The notes under the pieces were generated by a model. It worked only from the letters and a program-made list of their open reading frames with translations, had not been told where the DNA came from and searched no databases. A program made the position numbers and the translations under genes. Positions 32,956 to 44,358 of a stretch of DNA of 64,000 bases are shown here, piece after piece. Origin of the DNA: Trichodelitschia bisporula (Eukaryota; Ascomycota; Dothideomycetes; Phaeotrichales; Phaeotrichaceae). The stretch is taken from contig ML996693.1 in assembly GCA_010356995.1 (NCBI GenBank), forward strand, positions 372,001 through 436,000, written 5' to 3'. Numbering within the stretch: position 1 is the first letter of the stretch; each line of letters starts with the position of its first letter.

Positions 32956-35301
32956 TTTGGCGGATTTGGTGGGTTGTTGAGACGGTACTCTTGGATTAAC
33001 AGATAGTGAGAGTATTAAAAAGACGTTGAAACAGTTGCTGAGCGATAGGCTTGTAGTGTGTGGTAGGAGCTGAGCTGAGGAGGACGGGAATTTATATGTT
33101 CGCGTCTGGTCGGGGATGAACGCGGACACAGGGGGACTCGATCGAGCTGGGAAAACGCCCGAAGCATTGACGTGCTTCTTTGGCCAATCCACTCACTCCA
33201 CCGCCACGTATGGTTGGCCCTGAACCCTCCAAGCTTGACAGTGTGCGAAAAGCTCAGACACGGGCTTCCCCGCCAGCGTCGTCGGGGCCTCCCAACGAAC
33301 GGCAGGGTGAGCTGCAAGACGTACAGGAACGCGCAAGCCGGGAGGCTGTGAACCTACAGCTGCATGCATCAGGCCCTCAACCCACGACAACAGCTGAGCG
33401 ATTTGCCGGCAGCGGCCCTCATCGACATTCCAGCTCGCCCAAGGCTCCTCTACGGTAGAAAAGTCCACCGAAGGCGGACCGGGAAAGTCGTGCTATGCCG
33501 ATGGAATGGTGCGAATTAGGCGGAGGGCGCCACCAAAGCCATGGGCAATGAGGCTGTGAGTTTGTAAAACCATGGCCAGGGGTATATCTCGATACGGTCT
33601 AGCGTCGAGCAAGACACCCGAGCCCGACTGGCTGTTTGGCTTCTCCTTTTCGAATTTTCATCAAGCAAAGGCTTCAGCCTCCAATACGAGCCAAGAGCGG
33701 GCTACGAAGATGCGACTCGAGGTTCTCGCCCTGGCCCTCGCTTTCAGCCTTTGCTCCCGCGATGCGATGGTCAATTACCACCGGATTAACATAACAGTAG
33801 GATTGACCATCCAATCCTTGTCGTCCTGGACGTCGAGCATCTCGATGCGGTTAATTTCCGTTGTACCGTAATGCGGCCCGCTAACGCCTGGCTGGGCTGC
33901 GAGAATCTCTTGAAGCGATTCCGCCAGATAAGGTGGGCGTCGCCAACGCTCTGAAATGCGGAGGTGGAGATGTTTAACCTTGACGCATGTCGTCGGAGTT
34001 TTTGGCCTGCCCCCTCGGAACGCGTACCCCAGTGCGCACCCAGCATGTTAGAGCATCGTAAGGATAGATGCTGAGGACTGCAGCTGCAGTCGCCGGTTTT
34101 TGAGAGGAGAGATAGGTCGTCGAGAGTATGCGGGCTTGCCGCCGGTGATCCTTCTGGCGGCCGGCATGTGTGTCTGAGACACCAGAGACTTGTTGCTTTG
34201 TTGACTGGCCGACGGGCCGGCAAACAGCAACAAATATTTAACTCCGAAACAGAACCACGGAGACCGAAGATTCATGCGATAAAGCGCAACAGTTTCAGTC
34301 GCTTTGCTGTATCTCACGGACGCCATGCAGCACTAAACGGGAGGGAATCTCTCGTCCTCAAATCGTTTAAGAAATCGCGAATGTCACCCAAAGCCGATGA
34401 AAGACAAGAATTGCCGATGGTCGTAACGAATGGCGTGTTGGTTGTCAACTGCGCAGCTTAGAGATGAGTTTGAAGCAATCGCAAGCTCACGCATTCAGTC
34501 CTGCTGGGACCGAGTTAAAGCCTATTAACGTCAGTAACTGAGCATAGAACTAGTCCCCACTTCAAGTCACTATGCATGAGTACTTACGGATGTACATTGT
34601 TCCATACTCCGTAGATAAATGACACATCTACGGATGTATACATATTTGTAAAAAATATGGTGGTCCAGCAGCATAGTACCCGTTACCGGTCCCCGTAACG
34701 CGGCCTCATCTGGCGAGTTGTCAAATGTGATATCATGGCGGGCAGAGCTCAAATTATCTGGCGATTTCAATGATCTTCGGCCTTCTGGTTACAAAGTCCA
34801 TTTTGTGATGGAATCGTTCCTGGTGTCTTCTCCGAATCTCGTCGGGTAGACAGTTTCATAGGAGTCCAATACTTCGGCAAATTCAGTAGTCTTCCTTCTG
34901 CGATGACGTTCACTGAAACCCGTAGGGCAGGCTTGAGCCCTGAGTCGCCTTGTTACCTGCCTCGGAAGCTTCATCTTCCGTTTAACACTCATATCTGTTT
35001 AGAAGAGCAAGCGCGATGCACCATGTTGAAAGTAAATAGGCTTACGTAATCACATACCAGGAAGACAAACCCAACCCACGAATATAAGCTTGGCGCTAGT
35101 GTAAGGCTTGGCAGTCAAACACCATAGATGTTTTCTAGACTACCGTTACTACATAGTTTGCTAGACCTGAATTCATATAACCCCAAGATCTACAGCGACA
35201 ACATCAAAGCAACACTACAACCTCGACCTGTACCCTGCCACTATTTTCACCGGGCTCGTCCACGACCCTGAAAGTAGCTCCAAAGGTTTTCGTTACTCAT
35301 C
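32956..35301. other. 2.3-kb region without a supported gene
   Basis: The first few hundred bases should be promoter and leader of the secreted-protein gene. From about 34500 to 35200 the sequence is AT-richer and contains TACGGATGTA twice (34585-34594 and 34629-34638) flanking an opposite TACTCCGTA. A frame from 33708 begins with a signal-peptide-like stretch (MRLEVLALALAFSLC) but could not be extended convincingly. No gene is called. Confidence 0.45.
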
Positions 35302-37060
35302 ATGAAGTCGGAGAAATCGATATCGGGCGAGTCAAACTCTCAGACCGTCGGGGACCCACTCCCCGACAGCTCAGGTGTAATGATTCCGAGTGGACGGAAA
35401 AGTGAGGGAGTTTCCAGTAACCATGATGATGAGGAGTTTTCCTCCTCGTTCTACGAGGAAGTCCTAGATGATGACCGTCCTGTTTCTCCCTCCGATCGTT
35501 AGTTCCACAACTAGCCCCCCCACTCCTCACAACCGTCCATCCTCTTCACCAATGTAGTTATTTTAGGCCGCCGGGCTCAGCTAATATCTACCAGCGCATA
35601 CACTCTACAACCCAGTAGAGGCTCGGGAGGCTCTGGAACTTCGCAAACGCCTGCATGAGGTTGGACTGCAGGCGTTCGTGGGAGAAACTCTCGGCGAAAG
35701 CACCGTCCCGCTGAAGACGTTACTCGCTGCGTTTAGGGTTCGAAAACCCGAGTGGATGGATGAAAACTGCTCTTCAACCCTGCGACTTCTGGGGCTAGCG
35801 ATGCTCCGTGAACTGACCAAGCGTCAAAGGCTCCCCCAGTTCTCAACGATTGACCATGCGGTTCAATTGCTGAAAGACTCCCGCCATATTGTGGTAGTCA
35901 CCGGCGCAGGCGTAAGACTCTCCACGTTGCGCTCTTTTAGGCTTTGCTTACTCCACGCCGAGGACATGAACTTACTGACATGCGGCTCAGATCTCCACGA
36001 GTCTGGGCATTCCCGACTTCCGGTCTAAGGACACTGGCTTCTACTCTCAGCTCCGGGCCCTGGGCTATGATGAGCCCGAGCAGGTCTTCGATATTGACAC
36101 GTTCACACAAGATCCGACGTTTGTGCCTAGTCCTTGCCGGTGGGACTCGAACTGATAACTGTACAGGGTATTCTACGAACTGGCCGGTGAGATCCTGCCG
36201 GCACTGGAGGTGTACTCTCCAACCCATCAGTTCATCCGCCTTCTGCAGGATAAGAACAAACTGCAGCGTAACTATACGCAGAATATCGACAACGTCGAAA
36301 AAAATGCCGGCATTAGGGCTGACAAGCTGGTGCAGTGTCACGGTTCTTGGGCCACGGCCCATTGTCTCAAGTGCGGGTTTTTGTGCCGTGGAAAAGAAAT
36401 CTACCCCGAAATCAAGCAGAAGAAGGTAGCGCGCTGCAAGAAGTGCAAGGTGGAGCTGGAAGAGGCTGCATCGGCGAAGCGGAAGCGCTCATCTACGGGC
36501 AAGAGCAGGAAGCGCCAGGGGCTCAATCGGGACTCGGACGACTCGTCGGACGGCGAATACGACATCCCGGAGGCCGGTGTCATGAAGGTAAGGACATGAT
36601 TTCGGTTTCGATGCATCCAAGTTTTTCAACCTGACGTTTTCCAGCCGGGTATCACTTTCTTCGGCGAAGCTCTTCCGCAGCGGTTTCACGACTGTATCAA
36701 CCACGTTGACAAAGATATTGTGGATCTCGTTATTGTGATCGGTACGAGCATGAAGGTTAGGCCGGTCTCGGAGATCCCCGTGCTCGTCCCCAACCATGTG
36801 CCGCATATCAACATTTCTCGCGACGTAAGTCCCTCGATTGCCTGTTCCATAATATATATATGCCCTAACCCATCCAGCCTATCAACCATATCGATTTTGA
36901 CATAACCCTTCTCGGAGACTGCGATGTGGTGGTCGCTGAGCTCTGTCGCCGTGCCGGCTGGGAGCTCAACCACGACTCGATCCCGAAGAATCAGAGGGTC
37001 GAAGTGAAGCCGGTCGAAACAATGGAGGCGACGTTCACGGTGAAGCAAACTATCCCGTAA
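35302..37060 (+). CDS. sir2: Sir2-class NAD-dependent protein deacetylase (Hst1/Sir2 type)
   Basis: Exons 35302-35497, about 35616-35911, 35991-36118, 36167-36587, 36645-36824 and 36878-37060; 467 residues. Class I sirtuin motifs in order: [20 protein letters not shown] (NAD binding, about residues 158-177, across an intron), YTQNIDNVE, catalytic His in QCHGSWATA (about H265), Zn cysteines CLKC (about 273/276) and CKKC (about 297/300), [24 protein letters not shown] and NISRD. It removes acyl groups from histone lysines in silent chromatin. Between the second Cys pair and PGITFFGE there is a 50-residue insert with an NLS-like [14 protein letters not shown] and an acidic run. The acceptor of intron 1 is uncertain (35594 or 35615; both keep frame). 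The acidic, Ser-rich N terminus is not conserved. Confidence 0.93.
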
Positions 37061-37586
37061 TTCTCGGCATTATAATTTCTCTTATTCGCTAGAGCGGTAT
37101 GCAAGGCGTTGGGAACATGGGCTGTGCTGGGATTTCGGACATGCATGGGTAAAGGTTGTGAGCCTGTCTTAAGGAACGAATGGACGTAGGCCACGAAAGG
37201 TTTAGATGGGCGCAATCACGGCTTTATGAATGAGCATTATTCATTGCATTGACGTACATGGTGATTCCAACTCGAGTATGTGAGGTACATCTGAACAGAC
37301 ATGATACTGTACCTTTGTGACTAAAGGCATACCGCTATGTAACCCCCCGCGGCAAGACATTTTGCTCGTGGCTGAATTGCAGGCTTCATGTATCATCTTA
37401 GACCGGGATAAAATTTCCTAACCCCATCAGTCTGCTTCATGAGTGTGACCTTTTTCCGAAAAGTTGGTCGTGAAGAACCATCGAAGATCTCGAGTCTTGG
37501 CTCTCCATTGTATGGTCGTTTTTGACGTCAAGCCTGACCGCGACCACAGCCTCCAAACGTTGAGGCCCAGTCCATCACCGCACACA
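37061..37586. other. Intergenic region before rpp40
   Basis: These 526 bp contain the 3' end of the sirtuin transcript and the promoter of the Rpp40 gene. No other feature is recognised. Confidence 0.55.
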
Positions 37587-39092
37587 ATGTTCCCATGGTC
37601 ACAAGGGCAGCCTAAAAGCCCACCGTGCTTATACTCGCACTGCAAGCTCCCGGAATACATCAACGCCGCGCGACCGCCGACGAAAAGCGAGCCGTTTACA
37701 TCCCTCAACGCGACGCGGTTTGGGCACACGGTGAGAAACCTGAAAACCTCACCAGTTGATGAATCTGATATGTCAGGTGGACTTGGTTCTCTCGGAGGAG
37801 TTGTATGAGATTATTGGCCCAGGGCTAGAGGGCGAGAGGGGTGTTCTTCGCTATGCACAACTTCACATGTCGTTGTTGGAGGTTGTGTCCGGAGAGTTTT
37901 TCAATGGCTATATCAAGCAAGGTACACTTGGCATAGAGCAATGTTTATGTTATGAGACTGAACGATGGGTTTAGGCCATGTTTTGATGATCTCCGAGGGC
38001 CGGCCGGGAGTGGATAACTGGTTCTGCCTCAAGGATGGTACGTGGCCGCTCACAAGCCGGCAGGTCTAACTCGCATACAGGTGTCTTGAGAATTGAAGTC
38101 GACAAGCCGACGTACGAGCGCTGCGGCCTCGTCGGAAAGCCGGTCCAGGGCGAAGGGCGAAAGCATATCAAAGCAAGATACGGTATATTCTTCCCCGCCT
38201 ACAGCTTTTCGATGCTAACACTTTAAAGCCATCGAACTCGAGCTCCGTGCCCCCTCCATGCTCCACGGAAAAAAGGGCTTCGAGCGCATCGTTTCTGCCT
38301 TCACCCACGCGCTCACCGGGCCGGTGAACTGGCTCTTCGTCGATTTGAACGCCCCGGAGTTGCCATCCGGTACGCATTCGCCCCTTATTTAAGGCCCTCT
38401 AACATGTCTAGCACCTCACCCGAGCGCAAAAATTAAGGCTATCCACCCGACAGTTACGCGCCTCCCCGCCACGCCGGCACCGCTGCTCACCTCTGACGCC
38501 GCGCTCGCAGACCCGCTCTATGCGGAGCAACTGCTCGAGTGGCTCGGGCTGGTTTTAATACATTCGCCGCGTGTGCAGGAGGGGGACGATATCGACCCGG
38601 TGCTGTGCCGGTATACGCTACCCGAGACGTACCTGGAGGCCGTGGAGAGTGGAGAGGTGGGAAGCGAGAAGTGGGGGAGGAAGAGAGGGGGAAACAGCGA
38701 TGCGCTGGTGCACATGAGGTGGAGAGGTTTAGCGGGGACGAAGTGGATGTTGGGAGTTTGGATGGGATGTTTGATGGAAGTGAGGGGGCAGTATAAGCGT
38801 AAGAGGGAGCAAGAGGATGAGGGTGAAGGAGTCGGGGAAAAGTGGTTTGCGATGAATGTCAAGGAGTTTGAGGGGAGGAATTGCACAATGATGCAAGTAG
38901 ACAACAAGAAGGTGCTAGTCTGGAAGAGTGGTAAGTTGGATGGTTGACGGGATACTACCGGCAATACTCTCCCTGCGAAATCAATTATTGCCGGCAGCTC
39001 AAAATTCTCCGCATATGAAGATGGCAAGTATCTGCTGGTCAGTTGGCCTCATGCTAGAATCGTCGGCGCTGGAGGAACCATCGCGCTGGTAA
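37587..39092 (+). CDS. rpp40: RNase P/MRP protein subunit Rpp40
   Basis: Exons 37587-37730, 37777-37921, 37975-38037, 38081-38182, 38229-38369, 38412-38930 and 38998-39092; 402 residues. Seven exons split by introns of 42-67 nt give the Rpp40 order: PPTKSEPFTSLNATRFGHTV, DLVLSEELYEIIGPG, SGEFFNGYIKQG, HVLMISEGRPGVDNWFCLKD, GVLRIEVDKPTYERCGLVGK, SMLHGKKGFERIVSAF and WLFVDL. It is a protein subunit of the nuclear RNase P/MRP ribonucleoproteins that mature tRNA and pre-rRNA. The first six introns are forced by family sequence; the last exon (38998-39092) is inferred from an in-frame acceptor and stop. Codon 1 gives the typical short N terminus (MFPWSQGQPK). Confidence 0.88.
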
Positions 39093-40638
39093 GGAAGCGA
39101 GAGTGCATATTCCGAACGTGGAGGTCTGGCTAGCGGAGATGGAGCCCGCGGCCATGAGTGGACCTGCGTTGTGAGTTTTGACACCTGGGTTTATGTGCAA
39201 GTCTGATACGCCGTCTGCTTGCAAAGTGAACACAAATTGCGTCCCAGCAAGCCGGGACGCAGCGGGACATGAAGCGCGGTATCGGAGGGCATGGGAGATA
39301 TGCTCGCCTCGAGACGCGAGGTCCAAGGGTCCCATCTCGTCCAACCAGCAAGCCCATCGATAGCCTCAAAATCCTGCATTCGCCGTAGTCTGCCGAAGCA
39401 TCCCCCTCAGCTTCGACGCAGAAAATTTGCCTTTCCTCGTGGGATTGAGGTCGGGTGTGGATTTAGCGCCCTGCGGCTCCCGCGCACATGTTTTTTTTTT
39501 TGCGAGGGGCCAGAGCCTTTGCCAAACGCCGCGGCTTGGCCGTTGGGGGCTGGGACTAATAATGAGGGGTGGGAGAATCAAGGTGTGTGCAGGGCTGCAG
39601 GTGCAGTAGGTTTGGACGTGCGTCAGGGCGGGAGGGGTGAACGACGTCGCATGTGCTCTGCTGCATGGAAGGGGGGATTTGGGAACTGTGAGTCGAGACG
39701 GAGGGCTGTTGGGGTGTGCGAGAGGGGGAGAGATATTGGAATTGGAGATGGCCTTGGTTATCTTATAAGTAGTGAAGAAGTGGAGATGAAGATGGAGATG
39801 GAGATGGAGATGGAGATGGAGAGTGGGGGGTGGGGTTTTGAAGGTCAAGACTTCAAGACCCCCAAGAGTTGGAGAGGTGATAGCGGGGTTCGAGGCCTTA
39901 CGGCGAAGCTCGTTCTTTTCCAGCTCAAGGATCAGGGAAAGAAAGCAAAACTAGCCGGGGTTGGGGCGACCCGTCGTCATCCAAAAATTTCCTCCCTCAT
40001 GTGGCGAATTATCACAAGACATCACGTTCCTATACCCGTACTCTTGATAGTGGCAATTGCGGTGATAATTCTAGAGACTACTGAATTCCGTCGTACTCTC
40101 TGTCGTTGACATACCTCTGCTGCATCCGTTTGAAGTGATACATCAATGTATTCACACTTGTACGGGTACCTACGAGACAAATCCACCGCCTTTCATATGC
40201 CTTGAACCCAGGTCCAACATTCAGCAATAGCGTGCTCTCGCGCCATATGCAGACAAGGCTCCCTCATCTGCATCAGTTGTCAACTTTCCATCGCCAGCTC
40301 TCGCTCCTCTTTACGCGTTAAGCTGCCCTTCCATACCATCCCCGGACGCGCCGGCTGAGGTTCCCTGTTCACTTTGTGCTAGAACCAAGCTAATCGGGAT
40401 CTAAAGTCGTCTCTTTTTTTCCTGCGGTTCAGCTCAAAGGTCCCCTTCTCCAGTTCCCTTCCTTCTCAACCCTCCGAGAGCGGCTGCCTTGGCATACGTT
40501 CTTCGACATATCGAACTTCAGGTCTCTTGTCGTCTCTCGTCGTCGTTCTACACCTAAATCTTTGACCTTAATCCCCTCATTTTAGTTAATATTCCTATCC
40601 CATTTGGATCCTGTCACCGTGGACTCTTCACTGTCTCA
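39093..40638. other. Intergenic region and C/T-rich leader of the transporter gene
   Basis: This 1.5-kb stretch has a T run (39491-39501), a GGAGAT hexamer repeat and, from about 40340 to 40638, a pyrimidine-rich leader before the transporter start. The 39291-40109 frame is repeat translation without domains. No gene is called. Confidence 0.55.
39782..39823. repeat. GGAGAT hexanucleotide microsatellite, about 7 units
   Basis: The unit GGAGAT repeats almost perfectly with one early substitution (GGAGATGAAGAT). It lies in non-coding DNA between rpp40 and the Vsb1-like gene. Confidence 0.85.
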
Positions 40639-43600
40639 ATGTCTTCGCGCTCGAAACGCGACTCCGATGCCGCGTCTCTCCAGCAGCGCCTTCCCTTCAG
40701 CAACGCCGATATTGACGAAGCCACGGGCTCCGATGCATACCTGAGTGCTTCGTCCGTCCGGTTACGTCCCCGACGTTCCCATTCTCACTCCTCGAACCAC
40801 AATGCCTCTTTTCTGTCTTCATCCGTAGGGCGGAACCCCGCCCGCTCCTACTTCCACCAGGTATCCCATAGCGCCCACTCAGGTAGGAAGTTCCAAAGCT
40901 CCGATACTTGCTCGGAAGTCTGCCAGCTAACATAGCTAGAAATCCCGGCCTATTCTTCCCAAGGCGTGCGTGCCCAGACCGCCGAACTCGCATCATGGGG
41001 CCTAGGAGACTCGCCTCGCCGGCAATCTATTCCACCAGCGCGGCCCCATATCCAGGGAGCCTTTATCCAAGCTCCATTGCTGGAACCTGAAGCCGCGCCC
41101 CATCCAGGCGACCAATCGGTGTCCAGTGACTCGGAGGTTGAACGGCGGAACTCGCTGGACTCAGGCTACTACCCTGTCATCGATGAGGTTGATGAAGGCA
41201 GCTCCGAGTCAAGCAAAGTCAGCGAGCCAGTAGACCTTGAAGCAGGAGCTAGGCGTGTTCCCAGTCATGGAAGTGGAAAGACGGGCTGGGTGCATTCCTC
41301 CGCAAGCGCCACCCCACGGACTCCCAGCGGACGGGCCGTCCACAAGCAGCAGCCTCAGGGACGCTCGAACAAGCGACAGTTTCAGGATGGTGAGTCTGAC
41401 CAACATGCCGATACGGAAGACAGTGACAGCGAGCCACACGAGCGGACTGTTTTGCTACCCAAACCTCGGTTCTCATCATCAAGGTCGAACCTCCGGTCGT
41501 CGAGCTTCAAAGATGGGGGCTACGGGCGCAGAGCGACTGCTTCCCTCAGCGGCTTACGGAAGTTGTGGAGCAGTGGGAAGCATGCTGTCAGGACGCGGTG
41601 CAAACAAGCTGTCACCAAGTCCAGGCAGCTGCACTGGACAACGGTCGGGAAAGATGCACTTGGGGCGTTTTCAGCGGTTCTACTGGGGCTGCTTCTCAAT
41701 ATTTTGGATGCAATGAGCTATGGTACGTTCCATTCGCAGTCATATTGAGAAGAAACTGAAGCAGCTGACACATGCAAGGCATGATTCTCTTTCCCCTCGG
41801 CGAGGAGATATTCGCAGATACTGGTGCCGATGGTATCGCTATCTTCTACGTCAGCTGTATCGTCTCTCAACTGGTATACTCGTTGGGAGGCTCGCGATTC
41901 AAGGGGGGTGTTGGGTCAGAAATGGTTCGTACGTCCTTCTTAGTACCGCTCCACCGCTAAGGTGGTACCAGATTGAAGTCGTCCCCTTCTTCCACAAAAT
42001 GGCGTATATGGCGCTCGAAAGCATTGGACGCGAGCCGGAACATAAGCCTGCAGTCTTGGCCACTGTCATCACTTCGTATGCCCTCAGTTCGGTCCTGACT
42101 GGTGTGATATTTTTGTTACTCTCGGTGTTCAAACTTGGAGATCTCGTGAGCTTCTTTCCGCGTAGCATTCTGCTCGGCTGCATTGGGGGTGTCGGCCTGT
42201 TTCTCTTTCTTACAGGGATTGAGGTATCTGCGGGCCTGAGTACCGGAGGCGGCGAGGGAGGCGTGGATTTCAGCCTCGCGACTTTGGAGCGCCTTCTAAG
42301 CCCGAACACGCTGATTCTGTGGACGCTGCCGCTCTTGTTTGCGGTGCTCCTCATGGTCGTACGGAAGAGGTTCACACATCCCGTGGTGCTTCCTGCGTTC
42401 TTTGGGATCATGATGGCCGTTTTCTACATCGTCTATGCGGCCGTGCCGGGGCTCAGCCTGAGCCGGTTGCAGAAGAACGGGTGGGTTTTTGAGGCTCCGG
42501 AAGGCAATGTTCCCTTTTGGCGGTTCTACACTTACTACAGTGAGTTTCATGCCATAGGGGCCTTGAACTTGTTACTAACACGTTCAGACTTCAGGATCGT
42601 TGATTGGAGGGTAGTCGGTGAGGCAGTACCCACTATGTTCGCCCTTTCGTTCTTCGGCATTATTCATGTGCCTATCAATGTTCCGGCCTTGGGAATAGCG
42701 GTGCAGGAGGATGATGTCAACATCAACCGCGAGCTTTTTGGCCATGGCCTGTCTAACACCATCTCTGGGCTTGTGGGCAGCATTCAAGTGCGTTAAAGCA
42801 GTTAGACAAGCAGACTTCAGCTGACGTGGACAGAACTATCTCGTTTTTGCCAACAGTCGGCTCTTCATTCAGAACGGCGGCAACAGTCGTGCTGCGGGTC
42901 TTTTGTTGGCCGCTGCCACAACTGGAGTATGGGTTGCCGGCCCCGCAATGATAGGCTTCATTCCCGTCATGGTCGTAGGCACGCTCATCTTCATGCTCGG
43001 CATTGAGATGATGCAGGAAGCAGTATGGGACACGCTTGGAAAGCTGCAAAACCTCGAATGGTTTATGGTACGTCTAAGTATTGCATAAGTGAGCTTTGGA
43101 CTAAAACAGGCAAGATTCTTGCCATCACTCTCGTCATGGGCTTCTGGGATTTCGTCGTCGGCATCATGTTGGGCATCGTCCTTGCCTGCCTGACGTTCGT
43201 GGTCCAAACATCGCGGGTTTCGGCAGTCCGCGCGACTTACTCCGGCACCGTCGCCCGGTCCACGGTGCGGCGGCATCCAGTACAGCGACGCTTCCTGCAT
43301 GAAGTCGGCACGCAGATCAAGATTACCAAGCTGGCGGGATACCTGTTCTTCGGTACCATTGTGGCCGTCGAGAAGCGCGTGCGTGAGTTGATGGAAGACG
43401 ACGCCTTTGCCGCGCAGCCCATTCGATATCTGATCCTTGACTTTTCGGCCGTCACCGGTCTGGACTTCTCAGCAGCTGAGGCCTTTGTGCGGATGAACCG
43501 TATTCTCCGCGACAAGGGCATTGAGATGGTCCTATCGAGCGTGCCCATACAAGGCGAAGTGGGCCGCAGCCTGATCATGGTTGGGCTGCTGGACGATGAA

Positions 43601-44358
43601 GAAGAGGACGCTGCTCCACCACCACGGGTGTTCGAAGATCTGAACCAAGCGCTCGAGGCGTGCGAGAATGAGATGCTGATCGCGCTTAAGGAGCGTAGCG
43701 AGAAGATCGCCCGGGACGAGCAGGAGCGTGTAGGAAGTGTATCGCTAAGTATGTCTCTTTACCATGATATGACATATGGCTAACCCCCACAGCAATCCCC
43801 CGCATGAACTCACCTAGCAGCAACGACCAAACTCTTCAACATGCCTCCCCGCGCCGCAGCCATCTGCAAAGCGCACTCGAAACCGCCATCAAAGACGCCT
43901 CCCTCACTCAACCCGCTAAATACGCCTCCTTCGCGCAGCCCCTCCCACTCCTCATGCAAGCCTTTGCCGACGCAACCACGAAACCACTCGACTTCTGGCA
44001 CCGTGCGACGCCATATTATGAGCGGCGCGTGTTCACGGCCGGTTCGGTGCTCTACTCGCGCGGCGACGCTCCAGACGGATTCTACGTTCTCGAAAGCGGA
44101 GTGTTGCGCGCGGAATACGAGCTCGAGCAGGGGCGGTACCATGAAAGTATCACGGCGGGGACGACGTGCGGCGAGCTGCCGTTTTTCACTGGCACCGGTC
44201 GTACTGGGACCGTCATTGCGGAGATGGAGGCTGTTGCTTGGGTACTTACGGGGAAGAGGTGGGCCGATTTGGAGAAGGAGGTGCCGGATGTGGCGCGAGA
44301 ATTACTGGTAGTTTCGCTTCGCCTGACACGCGAGAGAGTCGAGGCTGTCACGTCGTAG
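40639..44358 (+). CDS. vsb1: Vsb1-like SulP (SLC26) transporter with STAS and cyclic-nucleotide-binding-like domains
   Basis: Exons 40639-40882, 40940-41722, 41779-41924, 41972-42539, 42588-42787, 42834-43067, 43115-43748 and 43793-44358; 1124 residues. A 330-residue polar, Ser/Arg-rich N terminus precedes the SulP membrane domain ([53 protein letters not shown] and [18 protein letters not shown]), a STAS domain ([19 protein letters not shown]) and a C-terminal cNMP-fold ([36 protein letters not shown]). This domain order matches yeast YGR125W/Vsb1, needed for vacuolar storage of basic amino acids, rather than plasma-membrane sulphate permeases. Intron 6 is taken to end at CAAG (43114); an alternative uses donor 43072 and acceptor 43109 and adds two residues (MVRKILAI). 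Confidence 0.92.

Noticed and set aside
33708-33871. Possible start of a small secreted protein (MRLEVLALALAFSLC)
   Set aside because: The signal-peptide-like stretch is not followed by a convincing mature region, and no consensus intron extends it.
39291-40109. 272-residue frame covering the GGAGAT repeat
   Set aside because: It is repeat translation (Met-Glu runs) joined to random sequence; no domain.
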